Assembly: GCA_038025085.1 (NCBI GenBank)
Contig: CM076140.1
Coordinates: forward strand, 23,592,501 to 23,656,500
Length of the DNA stretch: 64,000 nucleotides
DNA from: Tetragonia tetragonoides
Lineage: Eukaryota; Streptophyta; Magnoliopsida; Caryophyllales; Aizoaceae
Direction: 5' to 3'
A model generated the notes under the pieces. The model was not told where the DNA came from and searched no databases. It saw only the letters and a program-made list of their open reading frames with translations. The first letter of the stretch is position 1. Each line of letters begins with the position of its first letter. The position numbers and the translations under genes were made by a program. Of this stretch, positions 36,388 through 48,869 are shown one piece after another.

Positions 36388-37119
36388 GGGTGTGCTCTTT
36401 TTTACTGTATTGAACTAATTTACTTAGGGTGCACTCTTTCGCACTCTTAATCTTTCAATCAATTATCGTTGCTACTACAAAAATGAAAACTTTTGTTAAA
36501 CCCTTCACAAGTTGATTACTTGTGTACGTTATAATTTTTAGGTGTGTTCGCTTTCATCTTCTAGTTTTCACTTAAGTTCAGACTCGTTATATTTCACAAC
36601 TTAATTTTTCGCTTTTATGTTACTATTCATTCATTTTTGTTTTATTAAACTGAAAAGATTGTAGACCTATGTAAAATACCTATAAGAAAAAACACTAAAC
36701 ATCGAGAAGTATATATTTATCCGTGAGTGTTTTGAGAATTTGTAGGATAAAGAATGACATTAAAAATCAGCTTATGAACTGATTTCGATATTTGATGGGT
36801 AAAGTAAATTTTTTTTTTTATCACGATGGGAAAAGTAATATATAAATGATAATGGCAATCGAAATTTTGAAAACTAGACACTTAGTATTGTGACTCTAAA
36901 ATTCAAATTAGTGCATGAATTTTTTAAAATTCAGAGGTGTTTTAACAAAAAAAAATTAGGAGTGAAGTCTGGTTGATTTTTATTTTTTCTATTGAGCTAA
37001 ATTGAACTAATTTCTAATTTAAAATAATAGTTATATGTGAGAAAAAAACTTTGGAGTTATACTGAACTCAACTTATTTGGAACTGAATCACTAACTAGTA
37101 AGTGTAAAAGAACACACCC
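36388..37119. mobile_element. Probable MITE of the GGGTGTGCTC family, composite
   Basis: Ends GGGTGTGCTCTTTTTTACTG and GTAAAAGAACACACCC in inverted orientation, with GAACTGAA-type motifs near the ends. A second left-end-like sequence (TTAGGGTGCACTCTTTCGC, 36424) lies inside, so it is probably nested. Flanking bases do not form a clean duplication. Confidence 0.45.
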
Positions 37120-37307
37120 TTTACTTAAAAAACAATTACTGTTATGTTGTTTGGTTCAAGCACTTTTTTTTTTTGCGTGTTTGTACTACTGGTTCACCTT
37201 AAATATTTTGGAACATGACTAATCCTATTCACGCCCTGTCGACCCAGAAATAAATTCTAACCCTCAAATTTAATTAAAGGATGAGAGTATCGAACCACTA
37301 ACAATAA

Positions 37308-37633
37308 GGCTTTGTTCTTTTTATAAAAAACCGAACTAAATTGATATGAAGTGTAGTGGGTTGATTTTTATTTTATTTTATTTTAATTTTGACATATAAC
37401 AATATAAAACTCGTTCAAACATATTCAATATTGGACTCAATTGAAAGTATGTATTGAAATATTTCTAACTAAGTACCATCATGAATTTATTTTTGGCAAA
37501 AAGTTATTTGAGTGATAAATTACACATAAACTGAATTGAACTAAATTAAACCGAATTGAATTAAATTGAACTAAATTGAATTTGAACTAAACTAAACTAA
37601 CTAAATGAAAATTAAATTGTAGAGAACATAGCC
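37308..37633. mobile_element. PIF/Harbinger-like MITE (GGCTTTGTTC family)
   Basis: Ends GGCTTTGTTCTTTTTATA and TTGTAGAGAACATAGCC, with TAA directly on both sides (37305-37307, 37634-37636). 326 bases, with ACTAAATTGAACTGAA-like arms and no coding. Confidence 0.75.
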
Positions 37634-37636
37634 TAA

Positions 37637-40065
<2,429 letters not shown>

Positions 40066-40791
40066 AATTTAAGTCCATGCCAAAAGCAAGTAGATTGAAA
40101 GTGTTTCTGATGTAAGTCACTTTCAAAAGAGATTGATGTTGTGATATTGAATGCCTGCCATCCCTGCTACATGATTAATTAGTCAGAGAAGATTGGTGAA
40201 CTTGCTTGGAGACACATCTGGAGTCGAAGACTTAATGCTAGCAAGGATTATCATGTTATCATGGTTGCTTTATTTCCGTGTTTTTCTTTCATCTTGGTTT
40301 CTTAGGTTCAACCTAGAATATTTGAATTGCTTGGGGTTTTTACACAAGCGTTACCTGTAGATAGGAGCATTTAGAGCTTGCTAATATTAAGGACGATCAT
40401 CTCCTGTTGTAGACTCGTTCCTAGGGTCGAATGCCCTAGAATATTGATGGATTGTTCAATGAACTATGGGTTAGACTGTATGGTTTGTCTGTGTATTTAA
40501 TGTTTCAAGATATAAAAATTATATTGCAGTATTTATGCAGCACAATCTTTTTTCTTCTCTTCAAAATTGGAGGAAACAGGACTGTCAAGTCAGTTACTAA
40601 ACAGTTCAGTGAACTTGATTATTTGTTATTGGTTAATCACTTCTCTTTTTGTTCAACAGATCAATATGTATAATATTTTTGATAAGACAACAGATAAATA
40701 TTTATTACAAAGGCATGTGGTTGATGCATATAGAGTTACCTAGAGCTACTGTTAGGTAGCCGCTTATAATGATTATGCAGTTAACAGAATT
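40066..40791. other. Convergent 3' region between the BES1/BZR1 gene and the proline-rich gene
   Basis: Probably the 3' UTRs of both genes. No coding frame or repeat supported. Confidence 0.5.
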
Positions 40792-42432
40792 TTACAGAAC
40801 ATCAATAGTGCCGTCTTTGCTCTTTTGGTTGCATCCAACTCGACAACCATGACGTCGAGGCTTTTCTGAATTTTCTGGGTCAGAGTCACTTGAATCCATG
40901 AAGAGCCCTCTCAGACATCTTCTTCGGATGTTGGGTGCATAGGCAAGCCTTTCAGCTGGGGTGGTGGCGACTTCAGACTTGTGACTCTCAACTGTCTCTC
41001 TTTCTTTGCCTGGCTTGACCGATTCTACTGGTTTACGAGAGAAAACGACGTTAACTCCGGGATTTCTTTCAGTCACAGAACTGTTGAAGACAAGTGAGTT
41101 ATTTATCCCCTGTGCATTGTTGTTGACATATAGCTTTGTTGCCAACTCCTCTTGGAGTTTTGACTCTTCAGATTTTTTGCCTCCCAAGCTCCCCTCACCA
41201 TCAGTTGTTGTTTCAACATTCTCATCTGGGTTGGTCTTGTATCCCCTGCGAATGTGAATGGACCTCTCTCTTTGTGAAAATTCAGAACTCAGGTGCATGG
41301 TTGCTCCTGTGTTTTCCCCTGTCAGTGTGATAATGCTAGTTGGCTTCTCATGCAAGGGATGCTTGTCTCTTCCTGCACCTAGTTTGTCCACGAACCTTGG
41401 TTGCCCACCCTTCATCTCTTTGTGCAGAGAAGCCATCTCTCCTGCTGTTTCAGACTTACGAGGAATTTTGTTTTCCTTTTCATGACCATAAATATCTGCT
41501 GCAGTGTGGTGTGACTGGCGTCCACCTATTCTGAAGCTCTTGAGCTCCTCCTTTCCGTCAAAAACTTCTTCATCAGGATGTTGGCTCCGTTCGTCTAGCA
41601 TGGCAAGTGGGTGTCCTCTAGATTCTGCTTTCAGGCCTGGAACTTGTGTATTAGTAACTTTTTTCTCCTTAGGTTCTTCATGGTTCATACCTCTATCCAC
41701 CCTTCTAGGCTCTTCAAAGGATGTCTGGTACACTTCTGGCTTTGGGGCAGAACCCCTTTTGGCGAGTTCAGTAGATGCTCTTGGCCTAGTTTCTAGAAAA
41801 TCTGGCTGTTTCTTTTGGTCTACCAGAGATTCAACCACCTTCTCCGGACGAGGTGGTGTGATTGGTAATTGTTGTGGCTCTTGTGAGGGTTTTTGCTTTA
41901 TTGGTTCTTTCTCAGCTTTAGAAATCTCTATGATGGTGGGTGCTTTCTTTGGTGGGGACTGGGGCTTTGTTTCAGTCTGCGGCTTTCTGGCTGCTTGAGA
42001 AGGTGCAGGAGGTGGTGCACCTGAAAGATTTGGTCTAGCAGGTTGGGGTGCTACACGTGGCGGAGATGGGGACTGTGGTGCTGGTTCTGGTTGGGGACTG
42101 ACCTGTCGTGCAGGGGAGGTAGTTTGGGTGATAACTTGGGTCTGAGAAGCAGCACGCGTTGGTGATGCTGGTGGGGCACGGGATGGTGTTGCCAGTCGGG
42201 ACTGTGAAAGTGGTTGAGAAGTAGCGCGGGATTGTGATGATGGTTGAGCTGGGGGAGGAGGCTGTGCGGGGGCCACTCCTGCAGGACGAAATGGGCGCCG
42301 TTGTGCTGGTGCTGGGACCGTTGATGCTGGGGTTTGGGCAGCTGGTGCAGTGGCTGGCTGGGGCGGTGTTTGGGCAGCAGGTGCCGGTAACCAAGGGAGC
42401 CTAAAGCGGAATGGTTGCCTTTGTTCAGCCAT
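40792..42432 (-). CDS. Proline-rich plant protein of unknown function, single exon, 546 residues
   Basis: Uninterrupted from MAEQRQPFRFRLPWLPAPAA. Residues 15-170 are Pro/Ala/Gln/Ser-rich low complexity (TPPQPATAPAAQTPASTVPA). Residues 175-490 are charged and probably disordered (EKPTSIITLTGENTGATMHL is a less biased island). The C-terminus (498-546) is the best candidate for a conserved motif: YAPNIRRRCLRGLFMDSSDS then PRRHGCRVGC. I recall similar ends in plant proteins loosely annotated as 'vegetative cell wall protein gp1-like'. There is no signal peptide, so a wall location is doubtful. No enzyme motif. Confidence 0.85.
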   Translation of the reverse strand: MAEQRQPFRFRLPWLPAPAAQTPPQPATAPAAQTPASTVPAPAQRRPFRPAGVAPAQPPPPAQPSSQSRATSQPLSQSRLATPSRAPPASPTRAASQTQVITQTTSPARQVSPQPEPAPQSPSPPRVAPQPARPNLSGAPPPAPSQAARKPQTETKPQSPPKKAPTIIEISKAEKEPIKQKPSQEPQQLPITPPRPEKVVESLVDQKKQPDFLETRPRASTELAKRGSAPKPEVYQTSFEEPRRVDRGMNHEEPKEKKVTNTQVPGLKAESRGHPLAMLDERSQHPDEEVFDGKEELKSFRIGGRQSHHTAADIYGHEKENKIPRKSETAGEMASLHKEMKGGQPRFVDKLGAGRDKHPLHEKPTSIITLTGENTGATMHLSSEFSQRERSIHIRRGYKTNPDENVETTTDGEGSLGGKKSEESKLQEELATKLYVNNNAQGINNSLVFNSSVTERNPGVNVVFSRKPVESVKPGKERETVESHKSEVATTPAERLAYAPNIRRRCLRGLFMDSSDSDPENSEKPRRHGCRVGCNQKSKDGTIDVL

Positions 42433-43097
42433 GGAATCTGAAAATGATTAACTTGAGTACTAGAAAGACTAGTCTTTTGATATGTACTTTTAGCTGAAGG
42501 TGATGATGCTCAGCAATGTATTAGAAGCTTGTTTATATAGCTTTGGTTTTGATACTTTGGAATGATTTGGGACTTTTTAATCTGTTTTGAGTCTTCTTAC
42601 TGTCTTGGCTTCTTTGCTTTCCCTGCGAATGAAAAGTTTTCTTTATGAGAAAATATACAAAGATTCTTTACTTTTTCCCTAATTTTTTTGTCTTCCTAGG
42701 CAGGTCTGGCATCTAACCAGAGCCACCTTCATCTTTGTTTCATATCATATGTACTTGCTAATCTTCATTCAAGTTTGATACATCCCATTCTGTATATAGT
42801 CAGACACGTGATACGTGTCTTACCTGCAACTCACAAGTATGTCATCTAATCATGAAAAGCAACACCTTCTTAGGAAGTTAAGTTGTCTTTGTCAGAATAT
42901 TCTTAACCTTCTTATCATTTAGTCACTGAAGGAAAGAACATAGTATGCATGATTTGTGATTAGTAAGGTAGCCAGGACAAGGCATTCTCCTAGCTTCGCA
43001 CTTCTTATGTCAGTTGTCAATCAGAGGCTGTCGTAATTCTTGCATACCTTGCTTCACCTTCTCCAATCTATCCGAGCTAACTATCCAGATAAAGAAA
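42433..43097. other. Divergent promoter region between the proline-rich and CBSX3-like genes
   Basis: 665 bases separating two head-to-head starts. AT-rich with no repeat recognised; must contain both promoters or leaders. A short ATG frame upstream of the CBSX3-like start (43014) is in frame with it but looks unrelated. Confidence 0.5.
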
Positions 43098-44175
43098 ATG
43101 CAAAGACTGTTCCGTGCAGTACGATCTTGCCAAGATATAGCCAGGCTAGCTATTCTTCGGCAATCTCTTGGCAGAGATCCAGGTGAAATGAAGAGACTTT
43201 TTGCTCACCTTGGTTGCGTCACGTCCCTTCCTCCATCAATGCAACACAAAGGACTGGAGAATACAACTGTTGCAGAGGTCCTAATGACAAAAGGAGGAGA
43301 GAACGTCGGTTCTTGGCTCTGGTGTCGCTGTGATGACACTGTTCATGATGCTGTAAAGCAAGTATGCTTTTTTGTTTTGTTTTTCCAGGAGGGGGAGGGG
43401 ATCGGTTAATGGATGCTTTACGATTTCGTAGTCAGTTGAGGTATACAGAAACTGACTGCAACAATATTACTGCAGATGGCAGAAAACAATGTTGGTTCAT
43501 TGGTGGTTCTGAAGCCAGGGGATGAGCAGCTCAATTGCAGGAATGCTCACAGAAAGAGGTAGTTATCAAAACTCAGAAACCCATTCTATTGTTTTACTTT
43601 CAGACTGCAAAGAGCCAAAGACTGATTGTGATATGGTAATTATGGATATGAATTCTGATTTCTGAATCATTGTCCTGGTTCATCCGTTCATGTCAATAAA
43701 ATGGATTTTGCGGGACACTTATATGTGAAGACTATCTTAGAAAAATAGCTGCTGAGGGAAGACCTCCCAAGTATACAAGGGTCGGTGAAATCATGACTGG
43801 GGAGGTACTGCCTTTTCCTAATGCATGTACTTTTCTTAAACTTCAGCTTCTGACCCGATTTAATCTCATCATCGCCTTTTTTTTTCACAGAACAAGTTAA
43901 TAACGGTGACATCTGATACAAATATTCTTCATGCAATGCATCTAATGACAGGTCAGTTGGTTTTTGAAGTCGCTACAAAATATTTTGGGTTTAATTACGA
44001 GTTGGAAATTTACGATTTTGGAAAATTTGCAGAGAACCATATACGACATGTTCCTGTGATGGATGGTAAGATAGTTGGTATGATTTCAATGGAGGATATC
44101 ATGCGAGCAGTGGTAGAGCAGCAGGGAGGCGATGTGAAGCGGCTTAATGAATTCACAAAAGGAGATTACTATTAG
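43098..44175 (+). CDS. CBSX3: CBSX3-like mitochondrial CBS-domain protein, five exons, frameshift in exon 2
   Basis: Exons 43098-43361, 43476-43558, 43731-43804, 43891-43951 and 44033-44175, all with GT-AG borders. N-terminus MQRLFRAVRSCQDIARLAIL is basic and acid-poor, like a mitochondrial presequence. Then ENTTVAEVLMTKGGENVGSW, DDTVHDAVKQ, MAENNVGSLVVLKPGDEQ, YLRKIAAEGRPPKYTRVGEI, NKLITVTSDTNILHAMHLMT, IRHVPVMDGKIVGMISMEDI: a pair of CBS motifs, as in Arabidopsis CBSX3, which regulates mitochondrial thioredoxin. In exon 2, CTCAATTGCAGG has one base too many for the expected IAGMLTER reading, so this copy is frameshifted, or the assembly is wrong there. Intron 4 (81 bases) has no stop and keeps frame. 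Confidence 0.78.
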
Positions 44176-44347
44176 CCCTATTTCAATCAATTATCATTGC
44201 CAAAGCTCAAAGATGAAAGAACTATAATGGCTTGGATTGCTCATTTGAACTATTGAGAATGGAAATTGTTTGCCTTGTTGAGCATCATGTTTCTGACCAT
44301 ACTAGCTTTGAGCATGCAACTAGCACACTGACCACTTTTTTAAATAC

Positions 44348-44920
44348 TTAGAGCATTTTCAATACAAGGTTTTTGGAGAAGTTTGTGATGTGAAAACCCT
44401 CCCAAAAAGTCTTGATCCATAGTGACAAACTTATAAACCTCTTTTTAGCCACTTTATCTAGACAACCCACGTTTGTGGGATAATCTTTTTCTAAATTGGG
44501 TCCCTCACTTAGAGGTTTTTGGAGGTTTATACCATTGGGGGGGAGGGGTTAAGAAAAGAGCGAGGATTTTTGCACCGATGATGTGGCACAAGTAAAAACC
44601 CACTTAGAGCATCTCCAATGCTACAAAGCTCTAAGTGGGCTTTTACATGTGCCACATTATCATTGCAAAAATCCTCTTTAGTTAACCCCTCTCTCCCAAT
44701 GGTATAAATCTCCAAAAACCTCTAGGTGAAGGACCCAATTTAGAAATAGATTATGCCACAAACCTGGTTTGTCTAGACAAAGTGGTTTGTGAAAAAAAGA
44801 GGTTTATAGGTTTGTCACTTTGGATAGAGGTTTTTTGAAGGGTTTTTCACCTTACAAACCTCTCCAAAAACCTTGCATTGGAGATGCTCTTAGGGCTTTG
44901 TAGCATTGGAGATGCTCTTA
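44348..44920. mobile_element. Foldback MITE pair (TTAGAGCATCTCCAATG family)
   Basis: Arms 44350-44600 and 44640-44890 are inverted copies (CAAGGTTTTTGGAGA against TCTCCAAAAACCTTG). A complete element appears to run from GAGCATCTCCAATGCTACAA (about 44606) to TTGTAGCATTGGAGATGCTC (44918), overlapping the right half, so two related elements are nested or fused. No coding. Confidence 0.7.
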
Positions 44921-45196
44921 GAGCATCTTCAATGGTACAAAATTTTAGAGTGATTTTTTCTTATGACATGTCATAACTCAAAACCCCCAATTTTATAAAC
45001 CTCGTGCTCACTATGCTATACCTCTAAAAGGTTTGTTCCCTATGCCAAATCATAAACCAGATGCCAGGTTTATCTTCCCAAACCGATTTGTACAATAGAG
45101 GATTTTTTAGATTTGTCACTACGGAGAATAGGTTTTTTTGGGAGGTTTTTCCCCCACAAACCTTCATAAAAAAGCATTGCATTGGAGATGCTTTTA
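44918..45196. mobile_element. Second foldback MITE of the same family
   Basis: Starts TTAGAGCATCTTCAATGG and ends GCATTGGAGATGCTTTTA. It abuts the preceding element and shares its termini, and the interior inverted arms contain ACAAACC/GGTTTGT motifs. Confidence 0.7.
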
Positions 45197-45396
45197 GGGA
45201 AGACATAAGGTGTACTCTTTATTATTTCTTTAATTATTAAATTCATGGAAGCCCTGAGTATAATGAGACTGGATATCAAATTCCCATGTCATTGTTGGGG
45301 ACGAGTGGCGAAATGAGAGATGCGTCATTGCGATAACCACCCCAAGCTCGATACCAGGTGTCCCATAAACACCAATTTTAGTTTTTCCAGGTATAA

Positions 45397-46435
45397 ATTA
45401 TAGCGCAATTTGGTGAAAACCACCTGAAAAGTTCCTCTTTTTGTCCAGTACCCCTGAGTTGTTGTTATTTGTTCAGTACCACCTTAAAAGTTGATTCCGC
45501 CCTGTGAGTCACCCCTTAAGTGATTTCCGGGCCAAATTCCTTAATTTTCTTCCCGTTTTGCCCTCACTTGTGCAGCACATGTCTACCTGAATTAAAGCTC
45601 AACATAATAAATATTCAGCTTTTAATTATTCTTGGCTCCCCATCCATGGCTTTCCCTTCTCCCTAATTCCCCAATTCACAATTCTCCCTAATTTTTTTCT
45701 CTCCTCCCCATCCATGACTTCCCCTTCTCCCTCCTCACCACCTCTCAAACAAGAAGGCACCTCCCCCTTCACTCCACAACAACCACCATCTCCACCAACA
45801 GCAACCCCACTCTCTCTCCTAATCCCCATCACCATCACCCCCACAACCACCATTCTCTCCACCTCTCATTGCTTCCCAATTATCGGTTTTCCTCGTCTTG
45901 GGTCAACTTTTATTGAGGCAAAGAGGTAAATAAATTGATTCCCCATCATCGGTTTTCCTCCTCTTGGGTCTACTTTTATTGAGGCAAAGAGGAAAAGAAA
46001 AGAGTTGATGTATATTAGCATGGATCTCCCGAATTTCACGCTCACAGTTGGAGATGGTGGATGGAGAAATGTCAACAATGGCAAAGAGAAAGAATGGGGA
46101 AGAAGAATGGCAGAGAGGAATAATGGGGAAGGTCGTGTTTATAAGTAGGATTGGGGAGGGAAATTAGTTTGTTAATAATTAATTAATTAAAGTGTCAAAT
46201 CAGTGTTTAATTTGGTTAAATAGGGATAGTTCATTTAAGTAGACATGTGCTGCACACGTGAGGGTAAAACGGGAAGAAAAGTAATGAATTTGGCCCGAAA
46301 ATCACTTAAGGGGTGACTCACAAGGCGGAATCAACTTTTAAAGTGGTACTGAACAAATAACAACAATTCAGGAGATAGTGGACAAAAAATGAAACTTTTT
46401 AGGCGATTTTCACCAAATTGCGCTAAATTATATTC
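45397..46435. mobile_element. Inverted-repeat element with arms of about 200 bases and a captured-looking interior
   Basis: Left arm from TATAGCGCAATTTGGTGAAA through TGAGTCACCCCTTAAGTGAT to GCAGCACATGTCTACCTGAA. The right arm is the inverse, ending TTCACCAAATTGCGCTAAAT. The interior (about 45620-46190) is CT/GA-skewed: a Pro/Ser/Thr-coding-like stretch TCCCCTTCTCCCTCCTCACC, plus a tandem duplication of about 68 bases (about 45889-45955 and 45957-46000) containing CTTTTATTGAGGCAAAGAGG. Mutator-like by arm length; target duplication not clear. Confidence 0.6.
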
Positions 46436-47824
46436 TAATATATATCGTGCATGGTGCGTTGGAGTTGGCTGGTCATAAATGATACTACCTGCTAAATACT
46501 CCAGATTCATGAACAGACATATTCTATAATGGAAGCAGTCAAGCAGATGAGGCATATAGCTGTCCAAATTCGTTATCAATCATGCTTGTTACAGTTGATT
46601 TAAGAGAAGGGACAATTCTTGATTAGCAAAAAAAAAAGGAGAAGGGACAATTCTTGTCCCTAGTTTCCTTTTCTCTTGACTGTTTAGTTTGGGACTAGAA
46701 GCTTGGAACTACAGTAGTATCAAGTAAACAACGGACAAATCATGAGTTCGTTGTCTTATAAGTCATGATTCATGGGGCAGCTTGTCTTGCCCTTTGTTTC
46801 CTTGTGAAGGAATAAGGACGTGCTACCAATGGTCCACTACCAACAGTTAAACCTTAGGCCCCATAACACAAATATGGCCTTGTGGTGAGAGATGATGGGG
46901 GTGAAGGTGAGGGTTATATGAAACCACCTAAGCACGGCCTAAGATGGCCTGAATTAACCCGTAATTAGAATATGTTGGATCCAAAATTTCCACGCTTACT
47001 TTTGGTTTAAAAAAGTATTTTGGTTAGCAAATATTGTTAGCGGTAGTTTCCTTATTGTATTAGGAATAGTATTATGGAAAGCTTTCTATCTACTTTTGTT
47101 TCAGTTGGCCTATATATATACGTCTTAGGGGTAGGCAAATGTGTGTGATCGGGGGGTTGACCCCGACCCCACAAGTCAAGCCTAAATGTTGCGGGATGTT
47201 TCCATCACCCAATCCAATATGTATGTTAAGTGTCAAGTATAGTAAAGTTTAACCCTATGATTTTTTTTCCCAATTCTTATTGCCTAGATCTCGGGGTCCA
47301 TGCAATAGTGTGGAACCGATAAAACTATGTTTTGAACAAAAGAAAAGTGAAACTCATAATGAAGCCATGACTAAGAAATGTATGAGTGGTGCTATTTCGC
47401 TAAGAATATTCTGGTCATCAAGAACTTACAATCGGCTACTTAGTCCAAGGAACAAAAATGGGTGGTAAAGACTATAGTGGGCCAACCACATCCTCCCGTC
47501 ACTCCAGAATGAATGAAAGCGAGTCCAGCCCACTATTCGGTTACTCTAAAGATAACGTGGGAAGGACGAAAATTTTCAGTTTAGAAAACATTCTCTGGTT
47601 ATGCTCAGCTATGTTTCTCAGACTCGGAAATTTGAGGATTGGGTTTGGCGAATCCAGCCTAAAAAATATTGTTGTTTTTGTTTTGTTGCTAATTTGAAGT
47701 GTCCAAGTGTCAGATCATATCCTAGTCATATCGCATCCTAATGTGCAAGTATCTAACGGATACTTGTGTTGAAATGAAGAATTTGAGAATAATAGATGCT
47801 CAGAGTATACAAACTTATGTATAA
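46436..47824. other. Intergenic DNA, nothing recognised
   Basis: AT-rich. Short local duplication GAGAAGGGACAATTCTTG near 46605 and 46642. No credible coding frame or transposon ends. Confidence 0.5.
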
Positions 47825-48538
47825 CTAGTTACATTCCCGTGCGATGCCCGGTTTGATACAAAAATTCTCTTCTATGAACCTCCTACTTAATTAATATCGT
47901 ACATAAACCAAAAATATTGTATCAATTGTAGAGTAGAATACCAAAATATACAATATCTAATTTCTTGTTAATCATGATATAGAACTGGTTTGTATAACCA
48001 AATAAATCTTTATTATTTTTGTTGTAATTTACCCTAATATCTAGTGTCCAATATCTAGTCCAAAAAATCACCACCATTACCTTTTGATGCAGTTTACTCC
48101 AAATATCCAGTCAAAAATATCAAAGTCTAAGTATCAAATGGATGCAATGAAATTATGTTTTAATTAGTTAACAACTATGTATACCCATCATTGGAAGCTA
48201 ATTCACGTATCATTTCTACTATATATATATTACCGTTAGAGGAAACAATACAAAATTCAAATAGTAACAATGTACGCTTTGACTCGAATATAGTGAGGTC
48301 TATTGTTAAAGCATGCATGCATCCGCCAAAATAAAATGTATCAATAGAAAAATATATACATTTTATTATTGTTATATGCATGTATCAAATAAAAATTTAA
48401 GGAAGTATTTATTATTAGTGTAGATACATGCATTAATGTAGATTCATGCATTTTATGTTATGATGACGTGTCAAGCTATGTGAGTATGCAGCGCTTATGT
48501 GGACGCACACGTGTCCATCAAGTAACGCACAACATCCA

Positions 48539-48580
<42 letters not shown>
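47825..48580 (-). mobile_element. Helitron-like element, minus strand, related to the 8.7-13 kb array
   Basis: On the minus strand it ends CCGGGCATCGCACGGG (hairpin, 47836-47852) ... CTAG (47825-47828) followed by T, like the array units. At the other end, next to a TA microsatellite (48541-48578), the minus strand has GGACACGTGTGCGTCCACAT, resembling the array's ACACGTGGGACGCCACATAG block. No coding. Confidence 0.5.
48541..48578. repeat. (TA)n microsatellite
   Basis: About 38 bases of TA repeat at the 5' side of the minus-strand Helitron-like element, mirroring the microsatellite in unit 1 of the array. Confidence 0.9.
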
Positions 48581-48581
<1 letters not shown>

Positions 48582-48869
48582 GATAACTGGCATTTCCAAA
48601 CCTGTATATTGGACAGTGGACACAGACTTTTTAGAACCACAAACTTCTATTCAGAGGTTAGGTTTATAGTACAACAATATATTTAACAACACTTATAGAA
48701 CCTAAGCAAGGGATTAAGAAGAAAAGCCAAGTACAATGCCATACACAATTACTCCGATCCTAGCTCTACATCGCGCTACTATAATCCTTTACATGGACAA
48801 ACCTATTATCTTCAGTTAGCAATGCAGTTTACAAACTCAACCGTCTGATAGTGAAGCGCCCACGTCTCT

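Noticed and set aside
41006..41998. Several plus-strand frames up to 164 residues
   Set aside because: Lie opposite the proline-rich gene; composition is the complement of its low-complexity codons.
42035..42394. Minus-strand 119-residue Pro/Thr/Ser frame
   Set aside because: Alternative frame of the proline-rich repeat region of the real gene.
47280..47697. Two plus-strand frames of 62 and 79 residues
   Set aside because: No similarity to known proteins, no splice context, isolated in AT-rich DNA.
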